Below, one piece after another: positions 41,704 through 49,719 of a stretch of DNA of 64,000 nt. A model generated the notes under the pieces. That model had not been told where the DNA came from. It searched no databases and was given only the letters and a program-made list of their open reading frames with translations. This stretch comes from Duganella sacchari (GTDB lineage: Bacteria > Pseudomonadota > Gammaproteobacteria > Burkholderiales > Burkholderiaceae_D). Made by a program: the position numbers and the translations under genes. Location of the stretch: the NCBI RefSeq assembly GCF_900143065.1, contig NZ_FRCX01000014.1, positions 107,561 through 171,560 on the forward strand, in the 5' to 3' direction. Positions within the stretch are counted from its first letter, which is position 1, and every line of letters starts with the position of its first letter.

Positions 41704-43320
41704 ATGACCGCAAGCTCTCCGACCCGCTATCTGGTATTCCCGGCGTTCATCGCCTTATACCTGCTATTCGACTGGGCAACTTATATTGATCCGCTGTATG
41801 GACTGAATATCACGCCCTGGAATCCTGACCCGGCGCTGGGCCTGGTGTTCTGGCTGATTTACGGCTGGCGTTCGGCGCTGCCGTGGTGGCTGGCGCTGGT
41901 GCTGGGCGAAGTGCTGGTGCGCGGCATGCCTGCCGGGCTGGTGCTAACCTTGCTGTTATCGTTGTGGCTGGTACTGGGCTATGGCCTGATTGGCGTCGTG
42001 TTAAAACGCCAATTCGGCAATAGCGGGGTGTTTGACAGCCGCAACAAGCTGTTCCAGTGGCTGCTCATCGTGGTGGGCGGCTGCCTGCTCAATGATGTGG
42101 TGTACATGTCGCTGCTGTCGCTGGCCGGGCTGATCCCGCCGGGGCAGTGGGCGGCCGTGGTGTTGCGCTTTGGCATAGGCGACATCGTCGGCGTGGTGGT
42201 GTCGATGCCGCTGGTGTGGATGTTGTCCAGCGCACCAGGACGGCAGCGTTTGCGTGATACGGTGTGGCGGTATGAAACGCTGGGCTACCTGACGCTGGCC
42301 ATCTGCGTGCTGTTCCTGGTGTTTGGCACCATCGAGACGTCGGAGTTCAAGCATTTTTACTTCCTGTTCCTGCCCGTGATCTGGGCGGCGTCGCGGCAGG
42401 GCCTGTACGGCACGGCGCTCATGGTGTTTGTGCTGCAGCTCGGGATCGGCGGCCTGGTGAAGTGGAATAACGCCGTCAACATCGAGGTGCCGGAGTTGCA
42501 GATGCTGGATGCGATGCTGGCGCTGGTGGGGTTTTCGCTGGGGATCGTGGTCGATGAGCTGCGCCAGGTGTCCAACGACTTGAAGCAGTCGCTGCGGCTG
42601 GCGGCGGCAGGCGAGATGGCCGCCGCGCTGGCGCATGAGCTGAACCAGCCGCTGACCGCACTTGGCGCCTACGGCAAGGCCTGTGAATACCTGGTCGAAC
42701 GCGGCGAGGGCGGCGACATGCTGAAAAGCGCGATCCAGCGCATGATGGCCGAGTCTTCGCGCGCGGCCGATGTGGTGCGCCGTCTGCGCGACTTCTTCCG
42801 CACCGGCGCCATGAAGCTGGAGCCGGTCGATGCGGCGCAGCTGGTGTCCAACGTCAGCCAGCAGTTTTTCGCGCTGCTGCGCGAGCACGGCGTGACGCTG
42901 CAGGTGGACGAGATGCCGGCGCTGTCGATGCTGGCCGACCGCCTGCAGATCGAGCTGGTGCTGCGCAACCTGCTGGACAACGCGCTGGACGCGGTGCGCG
43001 AGCAGCCCGACGGCGCGCGCAGCATCCGGGTCTCGGCGCAGCAGCTCGACAGCAAGCGTCTGGGCAAGGGCAGCTGCCTGCAGCTGACGGTGGAGGATAG
43101 CGGCAAGGGCGTGTCGACCGATCTGGCGGCGCGCCTGTTTGAACCTTTTGTATCGTCCAAGGCCAGTGGCCTGGGACTGGGCCTAGTGCTGAGCCGGGCC
43201 ATCATGGAAGCGCACGGCGGCTCGCTCTGGGCCGAAGTGGGCGATCACGGTATTTTCAGATTGGCGCTGCCGTTGGCGCGCCGTGTAGTTGAAGGGCAGG
43301 AGAACTATGTTGCAGCATGA
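41704..43320 (+). CDS. Sensor histidine kinase, membrane-integral MASE1-like N-terminus (FixL-type partner)
   Basis: 538 residues from the ATG at 41704 (a TTG 14 codons earlier is in frame). The first ~270 residues hold about eight membrane helices (LVFPAFIALYLLFDWATYID, GLVFWLIYGWRSALPWWLAL) in a MASE1-like arrangement. The kinase core follows: H-box ALAHELNQPLTALGAY, N-box LVLRNLLDNALDAV, G1 VEDSGKGV, F-box LFEPFVSSKASGLGLGL. The H-box variant with LNQPL is that of the FixL/DctB type. The response-regulator gene overlaps its 3' end by 14 bases, so the two form a cognate pair. Stimulus unknown. Confidence 0.93.
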   Translation: MTASSPTRYLVFPAFIALYLLFDWATYIDPLYGLNITPWNPDPALGLVFWLIYGWRSALPWWLALVLGEVLVRGMPAGLVLTLLLSLWLVLGYGLIGVVLKRQFGNSGVFDSRNKLFQWLLIVVGGCLLNDVVYMSLLSLAGLIPPGQWAAVVLRFGIGDIVGVVVSMPLVWMLSSAPGRQRLRDTVWRYETLGYLTLAICVLFLVFGTIETSEFKHFYFLFLPVIWAASRQGLYGTALMVFVLQLGIGGLVKWNNAVNIEVPELQMLDAMLALVGFSLGIVVDELRQVSNDLKQSLRLAAAGEMAAALAHELNQPLTALGAYGKACEYLVERGEGGDMLKSAIQRMMAESSRAADVVRRLRDFFRTGAMKLEPVDAAQLVSNVSQQFFALLREHGVTLQVDEMPALSMLADRLQIELVLRNLLDNALDAVREQPDGARSIRVSAQQLDSKRLGKGSCLQLTVEDSGKGVSTDLAARLFEPFVSSKASGLGLGLVLSRAIMEAHGGSLWAEVGDHGIFRLALPLARRVVEGQENYVAA

Positions 43321-43921
43321 TTTAACCGTATTCATCGTCGATGACGACCCTGCCGTGCGCGATGCGCTGGGCCTGCTGCTGGGGGTGCGCGGCTACCGGA
43401 CCGCGGTATTTTCCAGCGCCGAAGCGTTTCTACAGGGCTGGCAGGCGGCCTGGAACGGCTGCCTGCTGGTGGATATCCGCATGTCCGGCATGGACGGGCT
43501 GACCTTGCAGCGCGAGCTGATCAATCGTGGCTGCCGCATGCCGGTGGTCATCATGAGCGGCCATGGCGATGTCAGCACGGCGCGCGCCGCGTTCAAGGCC
43601 GATGCCGTGGATTTCCTGGAAAAGCCGTTTGACGACGCCAAGCTGATTGCCGCGATTGATGAAGCGCTGGAGCGTGCACGCACCAATCACAGCGAGCAGC
43701 AGCGCCGCAGCCGCAGCGTCAACCTGCTCAGCGAGCTGACGCCGCGCGAGCGCGAAGTGATGCAACTGGTGGTGCTGGGCCGGCATAACCGCGATATCGG
43801 CCCGGCGCTGGGCATCAGCGTGCGGACGGTCGAGGTGCACAAGGCCCGCCTCATGAGCAAGCTGGGGGTCGACAACGTCGCCGACCTGGTCCGTATCAGC
43901 ATGCTCGAACAGGACGAGTAA
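43307..43921 (+). CDS. FixJ/NarL-type response regulator
   Basis: 204 residues; the ATG at 43307 is preceded by GCAGGAG. The receiver domain (about 7-120) has the acidic pocket VDDDPAV, the phospho-acceptor Asp in LLVDIRMSGMDGL, the switch Ser in VIMSGHGDVSTARAAF and the Lys in FLEKPFDD. A LuxR-type helix-turn-helix follows (LTPREREVMQLVVLGRHNRD, then SVRTVEVHKARLMSKL). The GHGDV...FLEKPF pattern is that of the FixJ subgroup. Target genes are not evident from the neighbourhood. Confidence 0.95.
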   Translation: MLQHDLTVFIVDDDPAVRDALGLLLGVRGYRTAVFSSAEAFLQGWQAAWNGCLLVDIRMSGMDGLTLQRELINRGCRMPVVIMSGHGDVSTARAAFKADAVDFLEKPFDDAKLIAAIDEALERARTNHSEQQRRSRSVNLLSELTPREREVMQLVVLGRHNRDIGPALGISVRTVEVHKARLMSKLGVDNVADLVRISMLEQDE

Positions 43922-43927
43922 AACGCC

Positions 43928-46204
43928 TCAGGCCGCTGGCGCCAGCTGTTCGGCGCGCCAGCCCTGGATCACGGCCAGCACCTGCTGTGGCGTGATGGCC
44001 AGCATGCAGCTGCACTGGGCCGGATCGGCGCAGTGGCCGCAGGACGGCTCATTGACCAGATTGTGGGCGCGCTGGCCCAGCGCGGCCCAGCGCACCGGGT
44101 CGATCGGCTTGAGCGGCGGGAACAGGCCCACCACCGGGCGCCCCAGTGCGGCAGCCAGGTGCAGCGGCCCGGTGCCGCTGGCCACCAGGCCATCGCAGCC
44201 GCCGACCAGCGCGGTAAATGCCGCCAGGTCCAGACGGCCGCACAGATTTTCCACATTCGGCAGGGCCAGCAGCTCCGGCGCCTGCTGCGCCAGCAGTTCG
44301 CCCTCGGCCGGGCTGCCCGTGACCAGCACGCGCACACCATCCACCTTGCCCAGCAGGCGCGCCAGTTCGGTGTAATGGGCCAGCGGCCATTCGCGGCCAT
44401 TGCCGTTCGATTTCGGATGCAGGATCACCTTGAAGCCGGGGCCGGCCAGCACGGCGTCGGCGTCCGGATGGCGCGGGATGTCGAGGCCATACAGTGTCCA
44501 GATCTGCTCGCGTTCGGGCACGTAGTCGATGCCCAGTGGCAGCAGCAGCTTGAAGCTGAGCTGGGCTTCGTGCAGGCGCACCCCCAGCGGGCTGGTCAGG
44601 TTGACCAGGCGGTTGCAGCTGAGCCAGTGATAAATGCGGCGGGTGCTGCCGATGCGGCGCGCAATGCCGGCGCGGCGCGCGGCCCAGGCCAGTTCGCGGC
44701 GCGGGAATGCAAACAGCACGGTGTCGCAGCCGGTCTGTTTCAGTCCGCGCGCCAGGTCCGGTCCGAGCTCTTCCAGCGTCAGCACGCGGTCGACGTGACG
44801 GCACTGGGCCACGACGGCGGCGGCGTAGCGGCGGCACAGGAACACGATTTCGGCCTGCGGGTACAGCTGTTTCAGGTAGCCGGCCAGCGGCAGCGTCAGC
44901 ACCACGTCGCCGATATTGTCGGTGCGTGTGATGAGGATGCGGCGCGGCGTCGGCGCGCTGTGGCGCACCGCCAGGCACATGCCGATCAGGCTGCACACCA
45001 TCATGACATAAAACACTTTTGGCATCATCAGCCAGAACATCACGTCGGTCAGGCCAAAGCCGATGAAGGCGGCCACCAGCACCACCCCAGCCAGCGCCAG
45101 CGGATGCTGGCCCTGGTCCTGGCGGCGCAGTTCGGCCCTGAAGTAGCGCAGCGGCGCGACATACATCATGAGCAGCAGGCTGGCGTCGAGGATGCCGCCG
45201 GTGGCCAGGTGGTGCAGCAGGTCGTTGTGGCTGCTGCTGTATTCAAGCGCCGGCGACTGCTGCAGGCGGCCGCTGGCGGCCAGCGCGTGCAGCGCGTTGT
45301 CAAAGCCGTCGCGGCCCACGCCCAGCAGCGGGTGTTCCATGAACATCATGACCGAGGCGCGCCACAGTTCCAGGCGGATGCCGACCGATGTGGTGGCGTC
45401 GCCCGTGTCGAGGTAGCGGCGCACTTCCATGAGCGCTAGCCAGACGCGGTCGGCAACGCCGGTGGCGGGAATGGCAAACGCCAGCGCCAGCAGGCCCAGC
45501 ATCAGGGCGCACAGCAGCGGCAGCTTGTTGCCGTACATGCGCTTGCCATAGGTGAGCAGCGGGATCAGCACCAGCGGCAGCGCCAGCCAGCCGCCGCGCG
45601 AGCCGGACAGCACCGAGGCCAGCAGGCCGGCCACCAGCGCCAGGCCCGGCAGCCAGTTCAGGCGCACCAGGCGCGGATCGCGGAACGCCGCCAGGCCGCA
45701 GGCCGACATCAAACCGGACGCCAGCGCCAGGTCGCCAAAGGTGATCGCGTGGTGGGTGAAGCCGATCGCGCGTTCCATCTGGCCGCTCAGCACCTGGTAG
45801 GCCGCCACCGCCGCCGCCAGCAAGGTGGTGATGCACAGGCCCAGCCAGAAGTAGCGGATGCGCGGGCGCAGGTAGTACATGACGCCGATGCAGGACAGGC
45901 CAAACAGCAGCCGTGACGGCCCGTCCAGCGTGTGCAGCGGCTGGTGGTCGACCACCATGCGCACCAGCGAGACCAGGAAGTAGAGCAGGAATGCCAGCGT
46001 CACGCCCGACAGCTCGCCCCAGTGGCGCAGGTAGCCGCGCAAGACCGGGGTGAAGTGGCGGATAAAGATCAGCAGGATCACCAGTTGCACGGCGCCGAGG
46101 CCGGATTTACTGCTCAGCGCGAGGGCCGGCAGGGCAAACAGGAGCGTCGAGGAGGCCGGGCTGCCACTTTCGGTGAGCGGCCGCGAAGAGCTGACAGTAT
46201 TCAT
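43928..46204 (-). CDS. Fusion of O-antigen ligase-like membrane domain and GT9 heptosyltransferase-like domain
   Basis: 758 residues in one uninterrupted frame. Residues about 20-410 are a polytopic WzyC/WaaL-type domain: LALASGLMSACGLAAF, SVLSGSRGGWLALPLVLIPL, and the ligase landmark MFMEHPLLGVGRDGFDNALH, followed by SSSHNDLLHHLATGGI with the functionally important His. From about 418 a complete GT9 domain follows: RRILITRTDNIGDVVLTLPL, VILHPKSNGNGREWPLAHYT, LVASGTGPLHLAAALGRPVV, PSCGHCADPAQCSCMLAITP. GT9 enzymes add heptose to the LPS core in the cytoplasm; ligases act in the periplasm, so the chain must span both. Divergent from waaF. I know of no such fusion among standard LPS enzymes, though I cannot search for it. 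Confidence 0.9.
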   Translation of the reverse strand: MNTVSSSRPLTESGSPASSTLLFALPALALSSKSGLGAVQLVILLIFIRHFTPVLRGYLRHWGELSGVTLAFLLYFLVSLVRMVVDHQPLHTLDGPSRLLFGLSCIGVMYYLRPRIRYFWLGLCITTLLAAAVAAYQVLSGQMERAIGFTHHAITFGDLALASGLMSACGLAAFRDPRLVRLNWLPGLALVAGLLASVLSGSRGGWLALPLVLIPLLTYGKRMYGNKLPLLCALMLGLLALAFAIPATGVADRVWLALMEVRRYLDTGDATTSVGIRLELWRASVMMFMEHPLLGVGRDGFDNALHALAASGRLQQSPALEYSSSHNDLLHHLATGGILDASLLLMMYVAPLRYFRAELRRQDQGQHPLALAGVVLVAAFIGFGLTDVMFWLMMPKVFYVMMVCSLIGMCLAVRHSAPTPRRILITRTDNIGDVVLTLPLAGYLKQLYPQAEIVFLCRRYAAAVVAQCRHVDRVLTLEELGPDLARGLKQTGCDTVLFAFPRRELAWAARRAGIARRIGSTRRIYHWLSCNRLVNLTSPLGVRLHEAQLSFKLLLPLGIDYVPEREQIWTLYGLDIPRHPDADAVLAGPGFKVILHPKSNGNGREWPLAHYTELARLLGKVDGVRVLVTGSPAEGELLAQQAPELLALPNVENLCGRLDLAAFTALVGGCDGLVASGTGPLHLAAALGRPVVGLFPPLKPIDPVRWAALGQRAHNLVNEPSCGHCADPAQCSCMLAITPQQVLAVIQGWRAEQLAPAA

Positions 46205-46346
46205 TGGTGCGCGTTAGGGTGATCGACGACGATGATAAATAAAATGATTATAACAGTGGCGCCCGGGGCGGCGATGGCTTGTGGCGGGGGCGGCGATGGG
46301 CGATAATCGGCCGATCCGGGCTGCAGCCCTGACGACGAGAGAACGC

Positions 46347-47414
46347 GTGTCACCCGAAAAAACCGCCAGTGCCGGCGTTACGCCGCGCACGCTGATCATT
46401 TCCCCCAACTGGATAGGCGACGCCGTCATGGCGCAACCGCTGTTGCAGCTGCTGCGTGCCGCCCATCCGGAGCGGCCGATCGATGTGCTGGCGCCGCCGG
46501 CCGTGTCGCCCGTATGGCGCCAGGTGGCCGAAGTCGATGAGGTGCTGGAAACGCCGTTCCGCCATGGCGCGCTGCAATTGCGCCAGCGCTGGAAGTTCGC
46601 GCGCCTGCTGCGCCAGCGCGGCTACGCCGATGCTTACGTGCTGCCCAATACCATCAAGTACGCGCTGATCCCGTGGCTGGCCGGCATCCGCCAGCGCGTC
46701 GGCTACAAGGGCGAAAGCCGCTACGGCATGATTAATGTGATGCACCACGACGAACTGCCGCCGCGCCCGATGGTGCCGTTTTATGCGGCACTGGCCAGGC
46801 CGCCCGTGACGGTGCAGGGACCGGGCTTGCGCGCCGCGCTGCCGCGGCCGCGCCTGGTGGCCAGCGACGCCCAGATAGCGGCGGTATTCGAGCGCACCGG
46901 CCTCGATCCGGCGCGTCCGGTAGTGGCGATGGCGCCCGGCGCCGAGTTTGGCGGCGCCAAGCGCTGGCCGGCGCGCCATTTCGCCAGCCTGGCGCAAGCG
47001 GTGCTGGCGCGTGAACCGGCCACGCAGATTGCGCTGCTGGGTTCACCCAAGGACCACGAGGCTTGCGCCGAAGTGGCCGCCGCGCTGCCCGCTGCGGTCG
47101 TGTTCAACCTGGCCGGCGTCACCAGCCTGGGCGAAGCGATTGCGCTGCTGGCGCGCACGGCGGCCGTGGTGGCCAACGATTCCGGCCTGCTGCACATCGC
47201 CTCGGCGCTGAACCGGCCGGTGCTGGCGCTGTATGGCCCCACCGATCCCGGCCATGCGCCGCCGTTTTCCGATCTGGCGGCGTCGCTGTCGCTGCGGCTC
47301 GCGTGCGCCCCATGCAAGCAGCGTGAGTGCCCGCTGGGCCACCAGGACTGTATGGTGAAACTGACGCCGGAACTGGCCTGGCAGAGTCTGCGGCCCATGC
47401 TGGCAGCAGCTTGA
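46347..47414 (+). CDS. waaF: ADP-heptose:LPS heptosyltransferase II
   Basis: About 355 residues from a GTG at 46347 with GAGAG upstream, which gives the usual WaaF length; an ATG at 46296 is an alternative. Motifs: LIISPNWIGDAVMAQPLLQL, VLPNTIKYALIPWLAGIRQR, VGYKGESRYGMIN, MAPGAEFGGAKRWPARHFAS, VANDSGLLHIASALNRPVLA and the cysteine cluster CAPCKQRECPLGHQDCM. It transfers the second heptose to the LPS inner core. It is divergent from the ligase-GT9 fusion, giving an LPS-core gene pair. Confidence 0.93.
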   Translation: MSPEKTASAGVTPRTLIISPNWIGDAVMAQPLLQLLRAAHPERPIDVLAPPAVSPVWRQVAEVDEVLETPFRHGALQLRQRWKFARLLRQRGYADAYVLPNTIKYALIPWLAGIRQRVGYKGESRYGMINVMHHDELPPRPMVPFYAALARPPVTVQGPGLRAALPRPRLVASDAQIAAVFERTGLDPARPVVAMAPGAEFGGAKRWPARHFASLAQAVLAREPATQIALLGSPKDHEACAEVAAALPAAVVFNLAGVTSLGEAIALLARTAAVVANDSGLLHIASALNRPVLALYGPTDPGHAPPFSDLAASLSLRLACAPCKQRECPLGHQDCMVKLTPELAWQSLRPMLAAA

Positions 47415-47473
47415 GCGGCACAGCCACCCGATTTGCGGTATAAAGCAGAGATAGCAACGCTCTGCGTTTCAAT

Positions 47474-49012
47474 ATGTTCAAGCGCTATTCCATCACCTTC
47501 TGGGCCACTGTGTTTGTCACGGTGGTTTGCCTGTCACTGGTCGCCCTCGATGTGTGGCGCAGCATCGACGCGCGCAGCGGCCAGCTGCAGGAGATGGAAC
47601 GCCTGAGCGCCAACGTGGCGCGCGCCATGGCGCAGCAGGCCGACGACACCATCAAGGCGGCCGATACCTCGCTGGCCGACATTGTCGAACGCATCGAGAC
47701 CGAAGGCCAGGATGGCAAGGTGCTGGCGCGCGTGCAAAAGCAGATGGCGGTGCAGGTCGAGAATCTGCCGCAGCTGGTGGGCCTGTTTGTCTACGATGAG
47801 CGCGGCCGCTGGGTGGTCAATTCGCGTGGGGTGCTGAACCAGGCCTACAACAACGCCGACCGCGAATATTTCATTTATCACCGCAACCATGCCGACCGCG
47901 GCCCGCATGTGGGCAACCCGGTCATCAGCCGCTCCACCGGCAAGTGGATCATGCCGGTGTCGCGCCGCCTGAACCGGGCCGACGGCAGTTTTGGCGGCGT
48001 GGTGCTGGCCACGCTGGACATCGATTACTTCCGCCGTTTCTACCAGAGCTTTGACGTCGGCGCGCGCGGCGCAGTGGCGCTGGTGGCCAACACGGGTGTG
48101 CTGATGCTGCGCCAGCCGTTTGACAGTGAACGGGTGGGCGGCAGCATGCGCGACAGCGAATTGTTCCGCCACTATGCGGTGCTGAGCGGCGCCGCGCGCA
48201 CCGGCAGCGCCTTCTTGCACTCTTTCCACGATGGCGAGGTGCGCCTCAACAGCTATCGCCCGCTGGAGCACTATCCGCTGTTCGTCTCGGCGGCGTTGTC
48301 GCGTGAAGAGATGCTGGAGCGCTGGCGGCGCGACACCTTCACGCGCTCGGTCGGCGTGGTGGTGCTGGCCGCGCTGATCGGTTTCTTTGGCAAGCGGCTG
48401 GTGGACCAGATCCGCCTGCGCGCGCAGACCGAGGCGGCATTGCGCGAGGCGCGCGACGCGCTGGAAAGCGCCAACCGCACGCTGGAGCGGCAGGCCATGC
48501 AGGACGGCCTGACCGGGCTGGCCAACCGGCGCCAGTTCGATGTCACGCTGGGCAATGAATTCAGCCGCGCCACGCGCCATGCGGATACGCTGGCCTTCAT
48601 CATGATCGATGTCGATTACTTCAAGCAGTACAACGATGTCTATGGCCACAGCGCCGGCGACGAAGTGCTGCGCGCCGTGAGCAAGCTGATACGCGCGCTG
48701 ACGCCCAAGCGCCCCGGCGACCTGACCGCGCGCTACGGCGGCGAGGAAATCGGCATCCTGCTGCCGAATACCGACATTGAGGGCGCGCAGGCGGTGGCCG
48801 AGCGCATCCGTCTCGCTGTCGAGCAGTTGCAGATGCCGCACAGCGGCAGTCCGCTGGGCCAGGTGACGCTGAGTTCCGGCGTGGCCACCATGTCGCCCAA
48901 GCGTGGCGTGCACGCGGCGTCGATGCTGGTGGAGGCAGCCGACAAGGCGCTGTATGTGGCCAAGTCGGCCGGGCGCAACCGCGTCTGCCTGGCGCCGCCG
49001 GTCGACGACTAG
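47474..49012 (+). CDS. Membrane sensor diguanylate cyclase (dCACHE-like + GGDEF), GGEEI variant
   Basis: 512 residues. Two membrane helices (about 8-27 and 290-308) enclose a periplasmic PAS/dCACHE sensor (FVYDERGRWVVNSRG, REYFIYHRNHADRGPHVGNP, GGVVLATLDIDYFRRFYQ). After a coiled coil, the GGDEF domain (about 345-505) contains DGLTGLANRRQFDVTL and IDVDYFKQYNDVYGHSAGDE. The catalytic loop reads GGEEI (422-426) instead of GGEEF. The I-site RPGD (413-416) is present. The changed fifth residue is outside the metal/GTP contacts, so activity is likely but not certain. Its end overlaps the convergent esterase gene by four bases. Confidence 0.93.
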   Translation: MFKRYSITFWATVFVTVVCLSLVALDVWRSIDARSGQLQEMERLSANVARAMAQQADDTIKAADTSLADIVERIETEGQDGKVLARVQKQMAVQVENLPQLVGLFVYDERGRWVVNSRGVLNQAYNNADREYFIYHRNHADRGPHVGNPVISRSTGKWIMPVSRRLNRADGSFGGVVLATLDIDYFRRFYQSFDVGARGAVALVANTGVLMLRQPFDSERVGGSMRDSELFRHYAVLSGAARTGSAFLHSFHDGEVRLNSYRPLEHYPLFVSAALSREEMLERWRRDTFTRSVGVVVLAALIGFFGKRLVDQIRLRAQTEAALREARDALESANRTLERQAMQDGLTGLANRRQFDVTLGNEFSRATRHADTLAFIMIDVDYFKQYNDVYGHSAGDEVLRAVSKLIRALTPKRPGDLTARYGGEEIGILLPNTDIEGAQAVAERIRLAVEQLQMPHSGSPLGQVTLSSGVATMSPKRGVHAASMLVEAADKALYVAKSAGRNRVCLAPPVDD

Positions 49013-49719
49013 CGCGTCGCCAGCTGCTGCAGCGCGGCGCGCGCAACCGGCGGCGACACGATGTGGGCGCCGTCGAATTCCTGGTACTCGACCGCATAGC
49101 CTTCCTGCGCCAGCCGCTGGGCGATCGCCTGGCCGCGCTGTACCGGCAGCACCGGATCATCCTTGCCGTGGGCGACAAAGATGCGCGGCTGCCCCTGGCG
49201 CCGCAGCGGCGACATGAAGCCCGGCGAGAACGCCAGGATGTCGCTGAACAGATCGCCGTTCATGAGTCCCACGGACAGTGCGTAGGAGGCGCCGTCGGAA
49301 AAGCCGGCGATGGCCATGGCCTGTTGATCCACCTCGTAGCGCTGCATGGTCCACAGCAGCGTGCGGTCGAGGAAGGCCAGGTCAGGGCCGTAGCCGCCGC
49401 GCAGGAAGTCCCAGCTGGTCCCGGCCGACGCGGGCATCAGCAGCAGCCCGCCGTGGCGGACCGCATACGCCAGCGCGATGTGGTCGGCGCCGCCGTGCTG
49501 GCCACCGGCGCCGTGCAGCAGCACGAGCAGCGGCAGCAACTGGCCGTCGGCGTGCGGCGGCACGTGCAGGATGGCGCTGCGGCCGTCGGCAAACGACAGC
49601 TGGTGCGTGCCGGTTTCCAGCGGCGGCTGGCGCTGGTGGGCGATCTGCCGCAGGATATCGGGCCGCGCATGCAGGCAACCGTCGGCATAGGGCGCTGGCT
49701 GGTTCAGAATTCCTCCCAC
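49009..49719 (-). CDS. Alpha/beta hydrolase, phospholipase/carboxylesterase or PHB-depolymerase-like
   Basis: 236 residues. LPLLVLLHGAGGQHGGAD (oxyanion-hole HG), GFSDGASYALSVGL (nucleophile Ser in G-x-S-x-G), VAHGKDDPVLPVQRG (catalytic Asp) and FDGAHIVSPPVARAAL (His) define a complete catalytic triad. There is no signal peptide, so it is probably cytoplasmic. The only plausible standard start is a GTG at 49719 inside the 3' end of the chemoreceptor gene (16-base overlap). The AGGAGG-like sequence just after it would better serve a CTG six codons in, so the exact start is uncertain. Substrate unknown. Confidence 0.85.
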   Translation of the reverse strand: MGGILNQPAPYADGCLHARPDILRQIAHQRQPPLETGTHQLSFADGRSAILHVPPHADGQLLPLLVLLHGAGGQHGGADHIALAYAVRHGGLLLMPASAGTSWDFLRGGYGPDLAFLDRTLLWTMQRYEVDQQAMAIAGFSDGASYALSVGLMNGDLFSDILAFSPGFMSPLRRQGQPRIFVAHGKDDPVLPVQRGQAIAQRLAQEGYAVEYQEFDGAHIVSPPVARAALQQLATR

